Assembly (NCBI RefSeq): GCF_001187905.1 | Contig: NZ_LGIS01000016.1 | Coordinates: 1 to 64,000 of the forward strand | Length of the DNA: 64,000 nucleotides | Reading direction: 5' to 3' | DNA from: Pantoea sp. RIT-PI-b | Lineage (GTDB): Bacteria > Pseudomonadota > Gammaproteobacteria > Enterobacterales > Enterobacteriaceae | Shown here: positions 53,434 through 64,000 of the stretch, in pieces | Layout: each line of letters starts with the position of its first letter | Numbering within the stretch: position 1 is the stretch's first letter | The notes under the pieces: model-generated | Database searches by the model: none | Told to the model about the DNA's origin: nothing | The model's input: only the letters and a program-made list of their open reading frames with translations | Program-made: the position numbers and the translations under genes

Positions 53434-55080
53434 ATGACTCACACCAAAAAGATCGTGTCTGCCCTTTCGCTGGCAGCGCTGCTTGTCTCTTCAGCGGTAC
53501 GTGCTGAAGATGCACCTGAAAAAACTGACGTTCTGCTGATCGGCGGCGGTATCATGAGCGCCTCGCTCGGTACCTGGCTGCAAGAGCTGCAACCGGGCTG
53601 GAAACAGCTGATGGTTGAGAAGCTCGACGGCGTAGCGCTGGAATCGTCCAACGGCTGGAATAATGCCGGTACTGGTCACTCGGCTAACATGGAGCTGAAC
53701 TACACGCCTGAGCGTGCAGACGGTTCAATCGACGTTAGCAAAGCGCTGGAAATCAACGAATCCTTCATGATTTCGCGCCAGTTCTGGACTTCACAGGTGC
53801 AGCGCGGCGTATTGCACGATCCACGCTCGTTCATCAACTCGACGCCGCACATGAGCTTCGTCTGGGGCGACAAAAACGTCGAGTACCTGACCAAGCGTTA
53901 TGATGCGCTGCAGAAAACCACCCTATTCCAGGGCATGAAGTTTTCTACCGATCATCAGCAGATCCAGCAGTGGGCTCCGCTGGTGATGGAAGGTCGCGAT
54001 CCGAATCAGAAAGTTGCAGCCACCTGGACGCCAGTCGGCACCGATGTTAACTACGGTGAAATCACCCGTCAGCTGATCGGTAGCCTGAAAAAAGATCAGA
54101 ATTTCAAGCTGGAAACCTCTGCAGAAGTGACTGATTTTAAGCGTAACGGCGACAACTCATGGCACGTGACCATTAAAGATGTGAAGAGCGGTGATAAGCG
54201 CTCGGTTGATGCGAAATACGTGTTTATCGGTGCGGGCGGCGGTGCGATCAAGCTGCTGCAGAAAACCGGTATCCCGGAAGCAGACAACTACGGCGGCTTC
54301 CCGGTCGGCGGCTCATTCCTGATGACCGAAAACCCAGAAATCGCTAACCGTCACCTGGAAAAAGTGTACGGTCAGGCTTCTGTGGGTGCGCCACCGATGT
54401 CTGTTCCCCACATCGATTCACGTACCCTCGACGGTAAGAAAGTGGTGCTGTTTGGCCCGTTCGCGACCTTCTCTACTAAGTATCTGAAGAACGGTTCGCT
54501 GTTCGATCTGCTGAGCGCGACCACCACCAGCAACATCATGCCGATGACGCATGTTGGCATCGACAACTTTGACCTGGTGAAATACCTGATTGGTCAGGTT
54601 ATGCTGAATGATGATGACCGCTTTGCGGCGCTGAAAGAGTACTACCCGAACGCACGTAAAGAAGACTGGAAACTGATTCAGGCCGGTCAACGTGTACAGA
54701 TCATCAAGAAAGATGCAGAAAAAGGTGGCTTGCTGAAACTGGGCACTGAAATCGTGACCGATCAGCAGAAAACGCTGGCCGCTCTGCTCGGTGCATCACC
54801 GGGTGCATCAACTGCCGCGCCAATCACGCTCGATGTGATGAAAAAGCTGTTCCCAGAACAGTTCGCTTCACCGGAGTGGCAGCAGAAGATTCGCGCTATC
54901 GTGCCAAGCTTTGGCCAGAAGCTGAACGGCAACACCGCGTTGACGCAGCAAGTTTGGGATAACACCGCAGCCACGCTGCAGTTGACCAAACCGCCAGTGA
55001 TTGACATGGGCGACCAGACTGTTGCACCGACGCAGGCTAAACCGCGTACGGAATCAGGCAAGCAGGATATGGCGCTGTAA
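53434..55080 (+). CDS. mqo: Malate:quinone oxidoreductase
   Basis: A 548-residue FAD enzyme that oxidises malate to oxaloacetate and reduces quinone at the membrane. FAD-binding [18 protein letters not shown] near residue 32 and [21 protein letters not shown] near 70 are typical. The N terminus looks like a Sec signal peptide (SAVRAEDA), as also seen in many enterobacterial Mqo proteins. The C-terminal tail is short and polar. AGGACTGGA lies before the start. Confidence 0.95.
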   Translation: MTHTKKIVSALSLAALLVSSAVRAEDAPEKTDVLLIGGGIMSASLGTWLQELQPGWKQLMVEKLDGVALESSNGWNNAGTGHSANMELNYTPERADGSIDVSKALEINESFMISRQFWTSQVQRGVLHDPRSFINSTPHMSFVWGDKNVEYLTKRYDALQKTTLFQGMKFSTDHQQIQQWAPLVMEGRDPNQKVAATWTPVGTDVNYGEITRQLIGSLKKDQNFKLETSAEVTDFKRNGDNSWHVTIKDVKSGDKRSVDAKYVFIGAGGGAIKLLQKTGIPEADNYGGFPVGGSFLMTENPEIANRHLEKVYGQASVGAPPMSVPHIDSRTLDGKKVVLFGPFATFSTKYLKNGSLFDLLSATTTSNIMPMTHVGIDNFDLVKYLIGQVMLNDDDRFAALKEYYPNARKEDWKLIQAGQRVQIIKKDAEKGGLLKLGTEIVTDQQKTLAALLGASPGASTAAPITLDVMKKLFPEQFASPEWQQKIRAIVPSFGQKLNGNTALTQQVWDNTAATLQLTKPPVIDMGDQTVAPTQAKPRTESGKQDMAL

Positions 55081-55100
55081 TTCACGCCAGAACGAAATCA

Positions 55101-55125
55101 AGCCGGACAATGTCCGGCTTTTTTG
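55101..55125 (+). terminator. Terminator of mqo
   Basis: AGCCGGACAATGTCCGGCT is a perfect eight-base stem with a three-base loop followed by TTTTT. It is 20 bases after the mqo stop. Confidence 0.85.
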
Positions 55126-55170
55126 TATCCGCAAATCGCCAGGCGTGGAACGGGTTATTGCGCGTTTAAC

Positions 55171-56532
55171 TTAGATAAACGCCCAGAGCACCCAGGTGAG
55201 AGCGAAACCGCTAAGCCCCATAATCGTCGTCAGTACCGTCCAGGTTTTCAGACCATCCGCCACCGACAAGCCAAGATAGCGCGTGACAACCCAAAAACCC
55301 GAGTCATTGACGTGCGATAAGCCCAATGCGCCAAAGCAGGCTGCAAGCGCGAGCAATACCAACTGCATGTCGCCCAATCCTACTGCAGCCGTGCTCAATA
55401 ATCCGCAGGTGGTGACGATGGCCACGGTGGCTGAACCCTGCGATGCGCGCAACGCTAAAGAGAGAATAAACGCAGCAGGAATAAGCGGCAAATTAATCGT
55501 TTGCAGCGATCCGGCAAGCGCTTTACCTACTCCAGATTCCACCAGGACCTTGCCAAACGCGCCGCCCGCGCCAGAAACCAGAATGACACCCGCCGCCGTC
55601 GAAATGGCGTTATTGGATAAACTTTCCAGTTTGTCTTTGGTCCAGCCACGACGAATCCCTAATAACCAGCCCGCTAACGCCACGGTCACTAACAGTGCAA
55701 TGCCTGGAGAGCCGACCAGCGTTAAGGTATTGAGCAACATGCTATCAGGAGCCAGATACGGAGGAAGTAATGTGCCCAGCGTAATCAGGATTATGGGCAA
55801 GACAATTAATCCGGAAATTAACAGCGCGCCAGGTACGTTTTGCTTAGCTTCAACGGCTGGCTTCTGGTCGCAGGATTCCGTTAGCTGCAATTGCTCGAGC
55901 ACCTGCACCGATAAATTATATTTTTTGCGATTAATCGCTTTTGCAGCGAAATAGCCCACCACCCCGACCGGAACAGAAACCGCAATGCCCAGCATCATTA
56001 ACCAACCTAAATCCGCATTCAGCAGCGTAGCGGCCGCTGCAGGACCCGGATGCGTGGGTACAGTGACATGTACCATCAACATCATACCGGCCATCGGCAA
56101 ACCAAATTTCAGGGTTGATATACGCAGCACCTTGGTAAAGCCATAAATCAGCGGGACTACGATGATAAAGCCGACATCGAAAAATACCGGCAATCCAAGG
56201 ATAAAGGCCACGGTAGTCAACGCTGCGACCATTCTTTGCGGACCGCACAGCTTTGCAAAACGGTTTGCCAGAGCGTCTGCGCCCCCTGAGGCTTCAATAA
56301 TGGCCCCCAGAATGGCACCCAATACAATGATCAGCGCAATGTTACCTAATAAACCGCCCATACCGCCCAGGATCACTTTCATGATATCGCCAGCCGGGAT
56401 GCCCGTGGTTATTGCTACGAATAGGCTGGAAACCAGCAGAGCAATAAAGGGATGAACTTTGGCTTTTATCACCAGTATTAACAGCAGTAAGACGCTTGCT
56501 AGCGCGATGGATAAGAGCAATGTGGTAGACAT
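55171..56532 (-). CDS. GntP-family gluconate/organic acid:H+ symporter
   Basis: A 453-residue inner-membrane transporter with 12 or more hydrophobic segments of the GntP family (KAKVHPFIALLVSSLFVAI near residue 25, LPVFFDVGFIIVVPLI near 130, HVTVPTHPGPAAAA near 175). Members import gluconate, idonate, fructuronate or D-serine; specificity cannot be read here. ATG 56532 follows AGAGG; the open frame upstream is unlikely. It is convergent with mqo. Confidence 0.9.
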   Translation of the reverse strand: MSTTLLLSIALASVLLLLILVIKAKVHPFIALLVSSLFVAITTGIPAGDIMKVILGGMGGLLGNIALIIVLGAILGAIIEASGGADALANRFAKLCGPQRMVAALTTVAFILGLPVFFDVGFIIVVPLIYGFTKVLRISTLKFGLPMAGMMLMVHVTVPTHPGPAAAATLLNADLGWLMMLGIAVSVPVGVVGYFAAKAINRKKYNLSVQVLEQLQLTESCDQKPAVEAKQNVPGALLISGLIVLPIILITLGTLLPPYLAPDSMLLNTLTLVGSPGIALLVTVALAGWLLGIRRGWTKDKLESLSNNAISTAAGVILVSGAGGAFGKVLVESGVGKALAGSLQTINLPLIPAAFILSLALRASQGSATVAIVTTCGLLSTAAVGLGDMQLVLLALAACFGALGLSHVNDSGFWVVTRYLGLSVADGLKTWTVLTTIMGLSGFALTWVLWAFI

Positions 56533-57086
56533 CTGATAAACCTCTAATAATTTTATTCTGCAGGTAACTATAAAAAAAATGGTGTTGGCGTAATGACAGA
56601 CAAAGCGACGCACACCGATTGGCTATAAATCGATGTGATCAATAATATTTTTAATTTTGTGTGTGAAAGATTGGGAATGGATGACTCTTCGCGTGTGAAG
56701 TAGGTAAATCCAGGGTACGTTTTAGCATTATCAATCCTTGATAGTCGGCATTTTATTCGATGATTCTTCTCACCCTACGCCAGTCAGATGCAGGGTTTCA
56801 GGAACAATCATCATGTTAAAATAAGTTAATATTTGTTTGTTAGTGTTAACTTTGCCAGTTATTCGCGTTAATAAATGCGCTGCAAATCACATTAAATGGA
56901 CAAAGTTGCTAAATACAACAATTATTCACATAACATTTCATATCTTCACAAATGGGAGTTGGTGAGCTAATCAGGCTGCCGGGCAATAAAGTTTTTTGCG
57001 GAATGGAGAGAGTGTGTGCAGAGAGCGAGTGACGAGAAGGCAGTTACCTATCCCCAGCAAGGGGGATAGGCGGTGAATTGGCAGCG
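56533..57086. other. Intergenic region between the GntP and acyltransferase genes
   Basis: About 550 bp, AT-rich, with no supported gene. The promoter of the GntP gene should lie near 56540-56700. A hairpin CCTATCCCC (57047-57055)/GGGGATAGG (57062-57070) lies just past the acyltransferase gene and may end its transcript, though no T tract follows. Confidence 0.4.
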
Positions 57087-58157
57087 TTATGCTCCGGTTC
57101 CAGCAGGAGGGGTGGCGGGAATGCGTTTCCCTTTCAACATATTTCTCAACGCTGGTTCGGCGTATTTAGTGATTAAGAAAGCGATGTAATACAGCACGGT
57201 AGCCACCACAATTGGCATCAACATCATGACAAACTCATTTTTAATATGCACGTTGAGCTTAATCAGCGTAGCGATCATCAGATTTTCATGGATGAGATAA
57301 AACGCGTAACTTGCGAAGCCGACTGCCGTGAGAAAACGTAGCGAGAGAATGCGCTCCAGCTGCTTAGAGTAGAAACTCACAATAAAGAACAGCATCACCA
57401 GCAGCAAAGGAATAAGCGTGATGACTCCAGCATTCTTAACGAAGTAGCTGAAATTAATCAGCAGCGCCAACCCTACAATGGCGTAATGAAACAGTTTATC
57501 GCGTGCATGCATGCGCTCATAAACCAGGCAGCCAACCATAAACCACGCATAATGAATGAAGCCAAACTTGGATATAATGTCGATTAACAGCGGGTGGCCT
57601 AAGGATTTAAGAACCGAGGACGCGGAAAGCAGCAACATCGGTACTAATAATGCCGGCAAGCAATATTTCCTGCCCAGCGTAAAATAGACTGCACCGATAA
57701 TCAGATAGAAAACCGCTTCGACATACAGCGACCAAAACGATCCCGCCATTGATTTAAATTCAATCCCGGTTAACTGCGTCAGGGTTTCTGGATTGGTGAA
57801 TATCAGCCCAGGCAACAGATTTCTGACATACGGCGTCATCACCGACCATTCCGGGAAGAAGCCACCCACCGCGAACAGCAGCATACTGGCAATAAACATG
57901 GCGGGAAACAGGCGCAGCCAGCGTTTCTTTAGAAAACTGAGGTAGCTCTCTGATTTATCCAGGGTCATAAAAATGACAAAACCTGAGATCATGAAAAATA
58001 ACTCTACGCCGAGCCAGCCATAGTTAAATATTGGAAAATGTTGAGTTGCCGTGACATAGGGTAATAATTCCGGCCATCGCGCATAAGCATGATAACCAAT
58101 AACCAGCAGAATCGCTAAGCCGCGCATTCCATCAAGATGCGTTATACGTGCGTGCAT
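57087..58157 (-). CDS. Acyltransferase family 3 membrane protein (OafA/YrhL-like)
   Basis: A 356-residue integral membrane protein with about ten hydrophobic segments. HLDGMRGLAILLVIGYHAY at the N terminus carries the conserved Arg and His, and WLGVELFFMISGFVIF follows near residue 50. These enzymes transfer O-acetyl or other acyl groups to polysaccharides, LPS or glucans. TGAGGG before ATG 58157 selects this start. The substrate is unknown, and no polysaccharide genes are adjacent. Confidence 0.88.
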   Translation of the reverse strand: MHARITHLDGMRGLAILLVIGYHAYARWPELLPYVTATQHFPIFNYGWLGVELFFMISGFVIFMTLDKSESYLSFLKKRWLRLFPAMFIASMLLFAVGGFFPEWSVMTPYVRNLLPGLIFTNPETLTQLTGIEFKSMAGSFWSLYVEAVFYLIIGAVYFTLGRKYCLPALLVPMLLLSASSVLKSLGHPLLIDIISKFGFIHYAWFMVGCLVYERMHARDKLFHYAIVGLALLINFSYFVKNAGVITLIPLLLVMLFFIVSFYSKQLERILSLRFLTAVGFASYAFYLIHENLMIATLIKLNVHIKNEFVMMLMPIVVATVLYYIAFLITKYAEPALRNMLKGKRIPATPPAGTGA

Positions 58158-58473
58158 AATTCCCTCAGGAAAGATGACCGGAAAAAGATAACTCAAATTA
58201 ACCTGACGCAGTTTTACAAGCAATAAGACTAATTCTGATTAACGACATCATGAATAAACAGCAGACCTAATAAATAGCCTTAGTTATTCACACTGAAAAG
58301 TGGCATTGATAAACTTGTTTTAATGGCATCGAATTGAGAAGGCTCATTGCATTTAAATGATTTTTTCTAAGATAGAGAAAATAAAAACAGGCCATTTATG
58401 AGTTAAGCATTAGATGGCCTGGAGAGAAATATCGCCTGTAAAATTAATCCCTGCGGAATTTCTGCTTTAACTA
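58158..58473. other. Intergenic region between acyltransferase and ascG genes
   Basis: About 315 bp, AT-rich, with no gene. It contains the acyltransferase promoter and the ascG terminator hairpin at 58388-58421. Confidence 0.4.
58383..58421 (-). terminator. Probable terminator of ascG
   Basis: CAGGCCAT (58388-58395) and ATGGCCTG (58414-58421) pair around an 18-base loop. On the minus strand the hairpin is followed by TTTTTAT. Confidence 0.55.
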
Positions 58474-59493
58474 TCACAATTTGTTATGAGGGCCGGGACC
58501 TACCGATTCACGCACCATCAACTCACCCGCAAAAGTTTTATCATTACGCATTTCGCCACCATCCAGCATTGAGATCAGGCGTTCGATAGTTTCCTGAATC
58601 ATCTCGGTCACCGGCATCTTCACGCTGGATAGCGCCGGAATGGTGAACGGAGCCAGCGGAATATCGTCAAAGCCCATTACCGCGACTTGTGCCGGTACGG
58701 CAATGTGGTGATCGGACAACGCTTTCAGCGCCCCCACCGCCATATCATCGTTACTCGCTACCAGCGCACTAAATGCACGCCCCTGTGCCAACAGGTGTTC
58801 CACCGCCGCCATGCCGTTTTGCGCCTGCCATTTGCCTTCGACGATTAACGCCTCATCAACCGCAATACCCTGTTTTTCCAACGCGGCTTTGTAACCCGCC
58901 AGTCGTTCGCGTCCCGTCGGGGAATCGAGCGAGCCGGTGATAAAAGCTATCTCGCGATGTCCGAGGGCAATCAACTGCTCAACCGCTGCGGCGCTGCTGC
59001 GCTGCTGATCGGAGTAGATGCAATAGCTGTGGTGCTGACGCAGGCGACGATTGATCACCAGGATCGGGTGTTTGTGCTGTGCAATGATGCTATCCATCTC
59101 ATCGGTAGTGAGAAAACGCGGATAGATAATCACACCATCGCAGCGCAGATCGAGCAGGAACTGGATCGCGGCGCGCTCCTCCTCGGCGCTGTGTTTGCCA
59201 TCAACCAGTAACAACTGCCGCCCCTGCTGTTCCATCAGGCGTGCTGAGTGCTGCATCAGTTCGGTGAAATAGCTGCCGGTATACAGGGTATTGGTGATTA
59301 CCAATCCGATGGTTTGGCTGGATTTGGTCGCCAGGTTTCGCGCCAGCAAATTAGGGCGAAAATCGGTTTCGGCGATGGCCTGGTACACCTTCTCACGCTT
59401 TTCCTGGCTGACATAACCGTTGCCGGACAGCACCCGGGAAACCGTCGCTTTCGATACACCTGCTACTTTTGCCACCTCAAGTATGGTCGCCAT
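58474..59493 (-). CDS. ascG: LacI-family repressor of the asc operon
   Basis: A 339-residue LacI/GalR regulator. The HTH (ILEVAKVAGVSKATVSRVLS) and hinge are at residues 1-60, with a periplasmic-binding-like effector domain after (VMGFDDIPLAPFTIPALSSV). It is divergent from ascF and ascB, as in E. coli, where AscG represses the arbutin/salicin/cellobiose operon. A GAAACCGGTTTC operator lies between. Confidence 0.92.
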   Translation of the reverse strand: MATILEVAKVAGVSKATVSRVLSGNGYVSQEKREKVYQAIAETDFRPNLLARNLATKSSQTIGLVITNTLYTGSYFTELMQHSARLMEQQGRQLLLVDGKHSAEEERAAIQFLLDLRCDGVIIYPRFLTTDEMDSIIAQHKHPILVINRRLRQHHSYCIYSDQQRSSAAAVEQLIALGHREIAFITGSLDSPTGRERLAGYKAALEKQGIAVDEALIVEGKWQAQNGMAAVEHLLAQGRAFSALVASNDDMAVGALKALSDHHIAVPAQVAVMGFDDIPLAPFTIPALSSVKMPVTEMIQETIERLISMLDGGEMRNDKTFAGELMVRESVGPGPHNKL

Positions 59494-59667
59494 GTTTCAC
59501 TCTTTTTCCATGCTGATTGCATCAGTTTACCTAAGCTGCGAATTATTCGGCAATTTTTCTACCCTCACGGATTCATGCCCTGCCGCTGTTAAACGATCAA
59601 CTTCACACTTTCAACCAACAGTTTTTAAATTTCTTGCCTGATGCGTCGGGCGTCTTCATGATTTTGT

Positions 59668-59679
59668 GAAACCGGTTTC
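59668..59679. promoter_or_regulatory. AscG operator GAAACCGGTTTC
   Basis: A perfect 12-base palindrome 67 bases before ascF, matching the TGAAACCGGTTTCA-type operator reported for AscG; here the last base is T instead of A. Confidence 0.75.
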
Positions 59680-59745
59680 TCATGGCGAACAATCGCGCAG
59701 AAAACCGCTGTACCTCTACTTAAAAAAATCAGAGACCAAAAATCC

Positions 59746-62638
<2,893 letters not shown>

Positions 62639-62660
62639 TTACGGGTATAAACGAGGATTT

Positions 62661-62710
62661 TGTAGGGTGCGCATGGATGCGCACATGGAGGCCATACATA
62701 GCACCCTACA
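62661..62710. repeat. Nested palindromic repeat element
   Basis: TGTAGGGTGC (62661-62670) and GCACCCTACA (62701-62710) are perfect ten-base inverted arms. The left arm continues into a second palindrome, GTGCGCATGGATGCGCAC (62667-62684). It is similar in layout to the hairpins at 48290-48357 and probably belongs to a dispersed REP-like family. It lies between ascB and the FUSC gene and may terminate both. Confidence 0.65.
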
Positions 62711-62718
62711 GAGCCAGA

Positions 62719-64000
62719 TTATGACCACCGACCGACAAAACGCTGTCGCTGCAGGATTTCCGCCTGGCGCGGCGTGGCAATTGGCCAGGCTTGCTGCGGG
62801 AACAGATACAGCCGAATACTGAACAGATGAAACAGCGGCGTCAGTACCCGTTCATCGCGCTTCGCTAGCTGCTCCAGCATTAGCAGCAGCAAATCCAGTT
62901 CATCCTGTAAATCCGCATGCGGCGGCGTTTGTAGCGATTTCAGACGTCGCTTCAGAAACAGCGCCAGCTCATGAAACATCTGTCCGCTATCCAGCTGATA
63001 GTGCTGCAGCAGCGCTTTATGCCGTGCGTAATAATCAAAGCTGTTGACGCCCAGCCACACTTCTTTGAGCAACATCCCGGCTGAGCGCATATCCGGATGC
63101 GGATCAAGCCGTAAACGCGGCAACACCACGTTAACCTTATCCAGCATCAGGCTAATAAAACGTTGTCGTCCCAACAGGGATGAACCATTACGCTCGGTCT
63201 CTTTAATAAAGCGCAGCAGCTCGCGCAGGCCTTGTCGCACCGCACGGCGCGCGGTCCAGGACGGCCGTTTATTGCGCATAATGGCGGGGGTGTTCACGGC
63301 GCTCCGCACGCCCCCCATCGTGGCGGTGGCATTGTTGATCAGTAGAACCAGATCGGGTTTCAAATGGTGACCCAGCCCAATAAAGCCGGGAATTTGAATC
63401 GCTACGCTCAGGCCAATCATATTGGTGGAGGGACGGGCGATCATCAGTGCAAGCATCATCAGGCCGGGCACGAGGCAGATCATCAACGCTTCAAACGAGG
63501 TGGCCTGTGGCAGCAACAGCGCCACATAAATCACGCTGATAATAATTGCGACGATAACGCCACGTACAAACAGCTTCATCGATGTCAGTGGCGTATCCTG
63601 GCTCGCCAGCAGCGAGCAGAGAATCGCCGCCATCACCGGCGCTGATGCGCCATCACGCCAACCCGATGCCATCCATAACAGACAGGATCCAAAGGTGGCG
63701 CAAAACGCGGTTAACGCCGAAAGTCTAATCAGCCCTTTGTCGAAAAAGCGGTGGGTGCGTTTGCCGCGCGCCAGCGTGGTGTCGCCAGAAAGATCGCTCA
63801 CCAATCCCCCGACACTTTGATATGCCCCGGCAATACGCACGAAATCCGCCAGCCGCTCCATTAATCCAGTGAACAGCAGCCAATTTTCCGTGGGCAACGC
63901 GCCCTGCTGCCATGCGGCGTTGAGTTCAGCCTGGCAGCCACTCAACGTCTGCTGGATCGCGCTGGTTTCCCCTAACGCTTCGCCGTCGTTTAACCAGTGC
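62719..64000 (-). CDS. FUSC-family inner-membrane protein (AaeB/YdhK-like), partial
   Basis: The C-terminal part, at least 427 residues; the frame stays open to the window edge, so the start lies beyond 64000. It has a block of about five hydrophobic segments (LSALTAFCATFGSCLLWMAS to AIQIPGFIGLG), followed by a long helical cytoplasmic part (SWTARRAVRQGLRELLRFIK onward). The arrangement matches the second half of AaeB/YdhK-type proteins, which export aromatic acids or related compounds with an AaeA-type partner. No such partner is visible. Confidence 0.85.
   Translation of the reverse strand, partial: HWLNDGEALGETSAIQQTLSGCQAELNAAWQQGALPTENWLLFTGLMERLADFVRIAGAYQSVGGLVSDLSGDTTLARGKRTHRFFDKGLIRLSALTAFCATFGSCLLWMASGWRDGASAPVMAAILCSLLASQDTPLTSMKLFVRGVIVAIIISVIYVALLLPQATSFEALMICLVPGLMMLALMIARPSTNMIGLSVAIQIPGFIGLGHHLKPDLVLLINNATATMGGVRSAVNTPAIMRNKRPSWTARRAVRQGLRELLRFIKETERNGSSLLGRQRFISLMLDKVNVVLPRLRLDPHPDMRSAGMLLKEVWLGVNSFDYYARHKALLQHYQLDSGQMFHELALFLKRRLKSLQTPPHADLQDELDLLLLMLEQLAKRDERVLTPLFHLFSIRLYLFPQQAWPIATPRQAEILQRQRFVGRWS

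Noticed and set aside
55283..55954. 223-codon plus-strand frame inside the GntP-type gene
   Set aside because: It is antisense to a conserved transporter; the Ser/Asn/Pro-rich composition reflects the opposite strand of hydrophobic codons.

Overview
The window looks like chromosomal DNA of an enterobacterium, most probably Erwiniaceae (Pantoea/Erwinia-like). The evidence is a set of familiar enterobacterial loci: ascG-ascFB, ampR-ampC, katE (HPII), a paoABC-type aldehyde oxidase with XdhC and MocA, kup, mqo, a GntP-family permease, an AriR/YmgB-type regulator, a YciF-type ferritin-like protein, a MetJ-box-controlled MetQ/NlpA lipoprotein and one ERIC element. I see no rRNA, tRNA, CRISPR array, prophage or complete insertion sequence.

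Layout. 1-6.7 kb: a DUF2798 membrane protein and divergent LysR regulator, two small exported proteins, a GH15 glycosidase and catalase HPII. 7.0-12.2 kb: a molybdenum hydroxylase operon (paoA, paoB, paoC, xdhC) facing mocA. 12.2-18.2 kb: an operon of a GntR/FadR-type regulator, a Cys/Met-metabolism PLP enzyme and a complete CUT1-type ABC importer, an unusual pairing of a sugar-type transporter with a C-S-lyase-type enzyme. 18.5-19.3 kb: an unknown protein and an AriR-like regulator. 19.8-24.5 kb: a cellobiose-type PTS (IIB, IIA, IIC) with a GH4 6-phospho-beta-glucosidase, divergent from an RpiR-type regulator that seems to carry two HTH domains; three TGAAA-N5-TTTCA-like sites lie between. 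24.5-26.6 kb: ampC and ampR with a perfect TTGCCC-N11-GGGCAA site between them. 26.7-28.9 kb: small stress or unknown genes, including a 53-residue zinc ribbon. 29.1-37.7 kb: one 2871-residue cyclic beta-1,2-glucan synthase (GT84 + GH94 architecture).

37.8-48.9 kb: a Tat-exported amidohydrolase, a RES-type toxin-antitoxin pair with an elaborate repeat operator, an SDR, a His/Arg-rich membrane protein coupled to an ECF sigma factor, two MBL-fold hydrolases, a gamma-glutamylcyclotransferase-like protein, the MetQ/NlpA lipoprotein, Kup and a small YdgH/BhsA-like protein. 49.0-53.0 kb: a leuC/leuD paralogue pair followed by a haloacetate-dehalogenase-like alpha/beta hydrolase and a LysR regulator, apparently one operon. 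53.4-58.2 kb: mqo, a GntP-type permease and an acyltransferase-3 protein. 58.5-62.6 kb: ascG and ascFB with a GAAACCGGTTTC operator. 62.7 kb to the end: the C-terminal part of an FUSC/AaeB-type membrane protein running off the window.

Functional themes are plant-derived beta-glucoside use (two PTS/6-phospho-beta-glucosidase systems with different regulators), envelope and stress functions (HPII, YciF-like, AriR-like, periplasmic glucan), aldehyde detoxification, and several uncharacterised catabolic modules. The best candidates for undescribed biology are the ABC/PLP-lyase operon, the LeuCD-paralogue/hydrolase operon, the His-rich membrane protein/sigma pair, and the double-HTH RpiR protein with its operator array.
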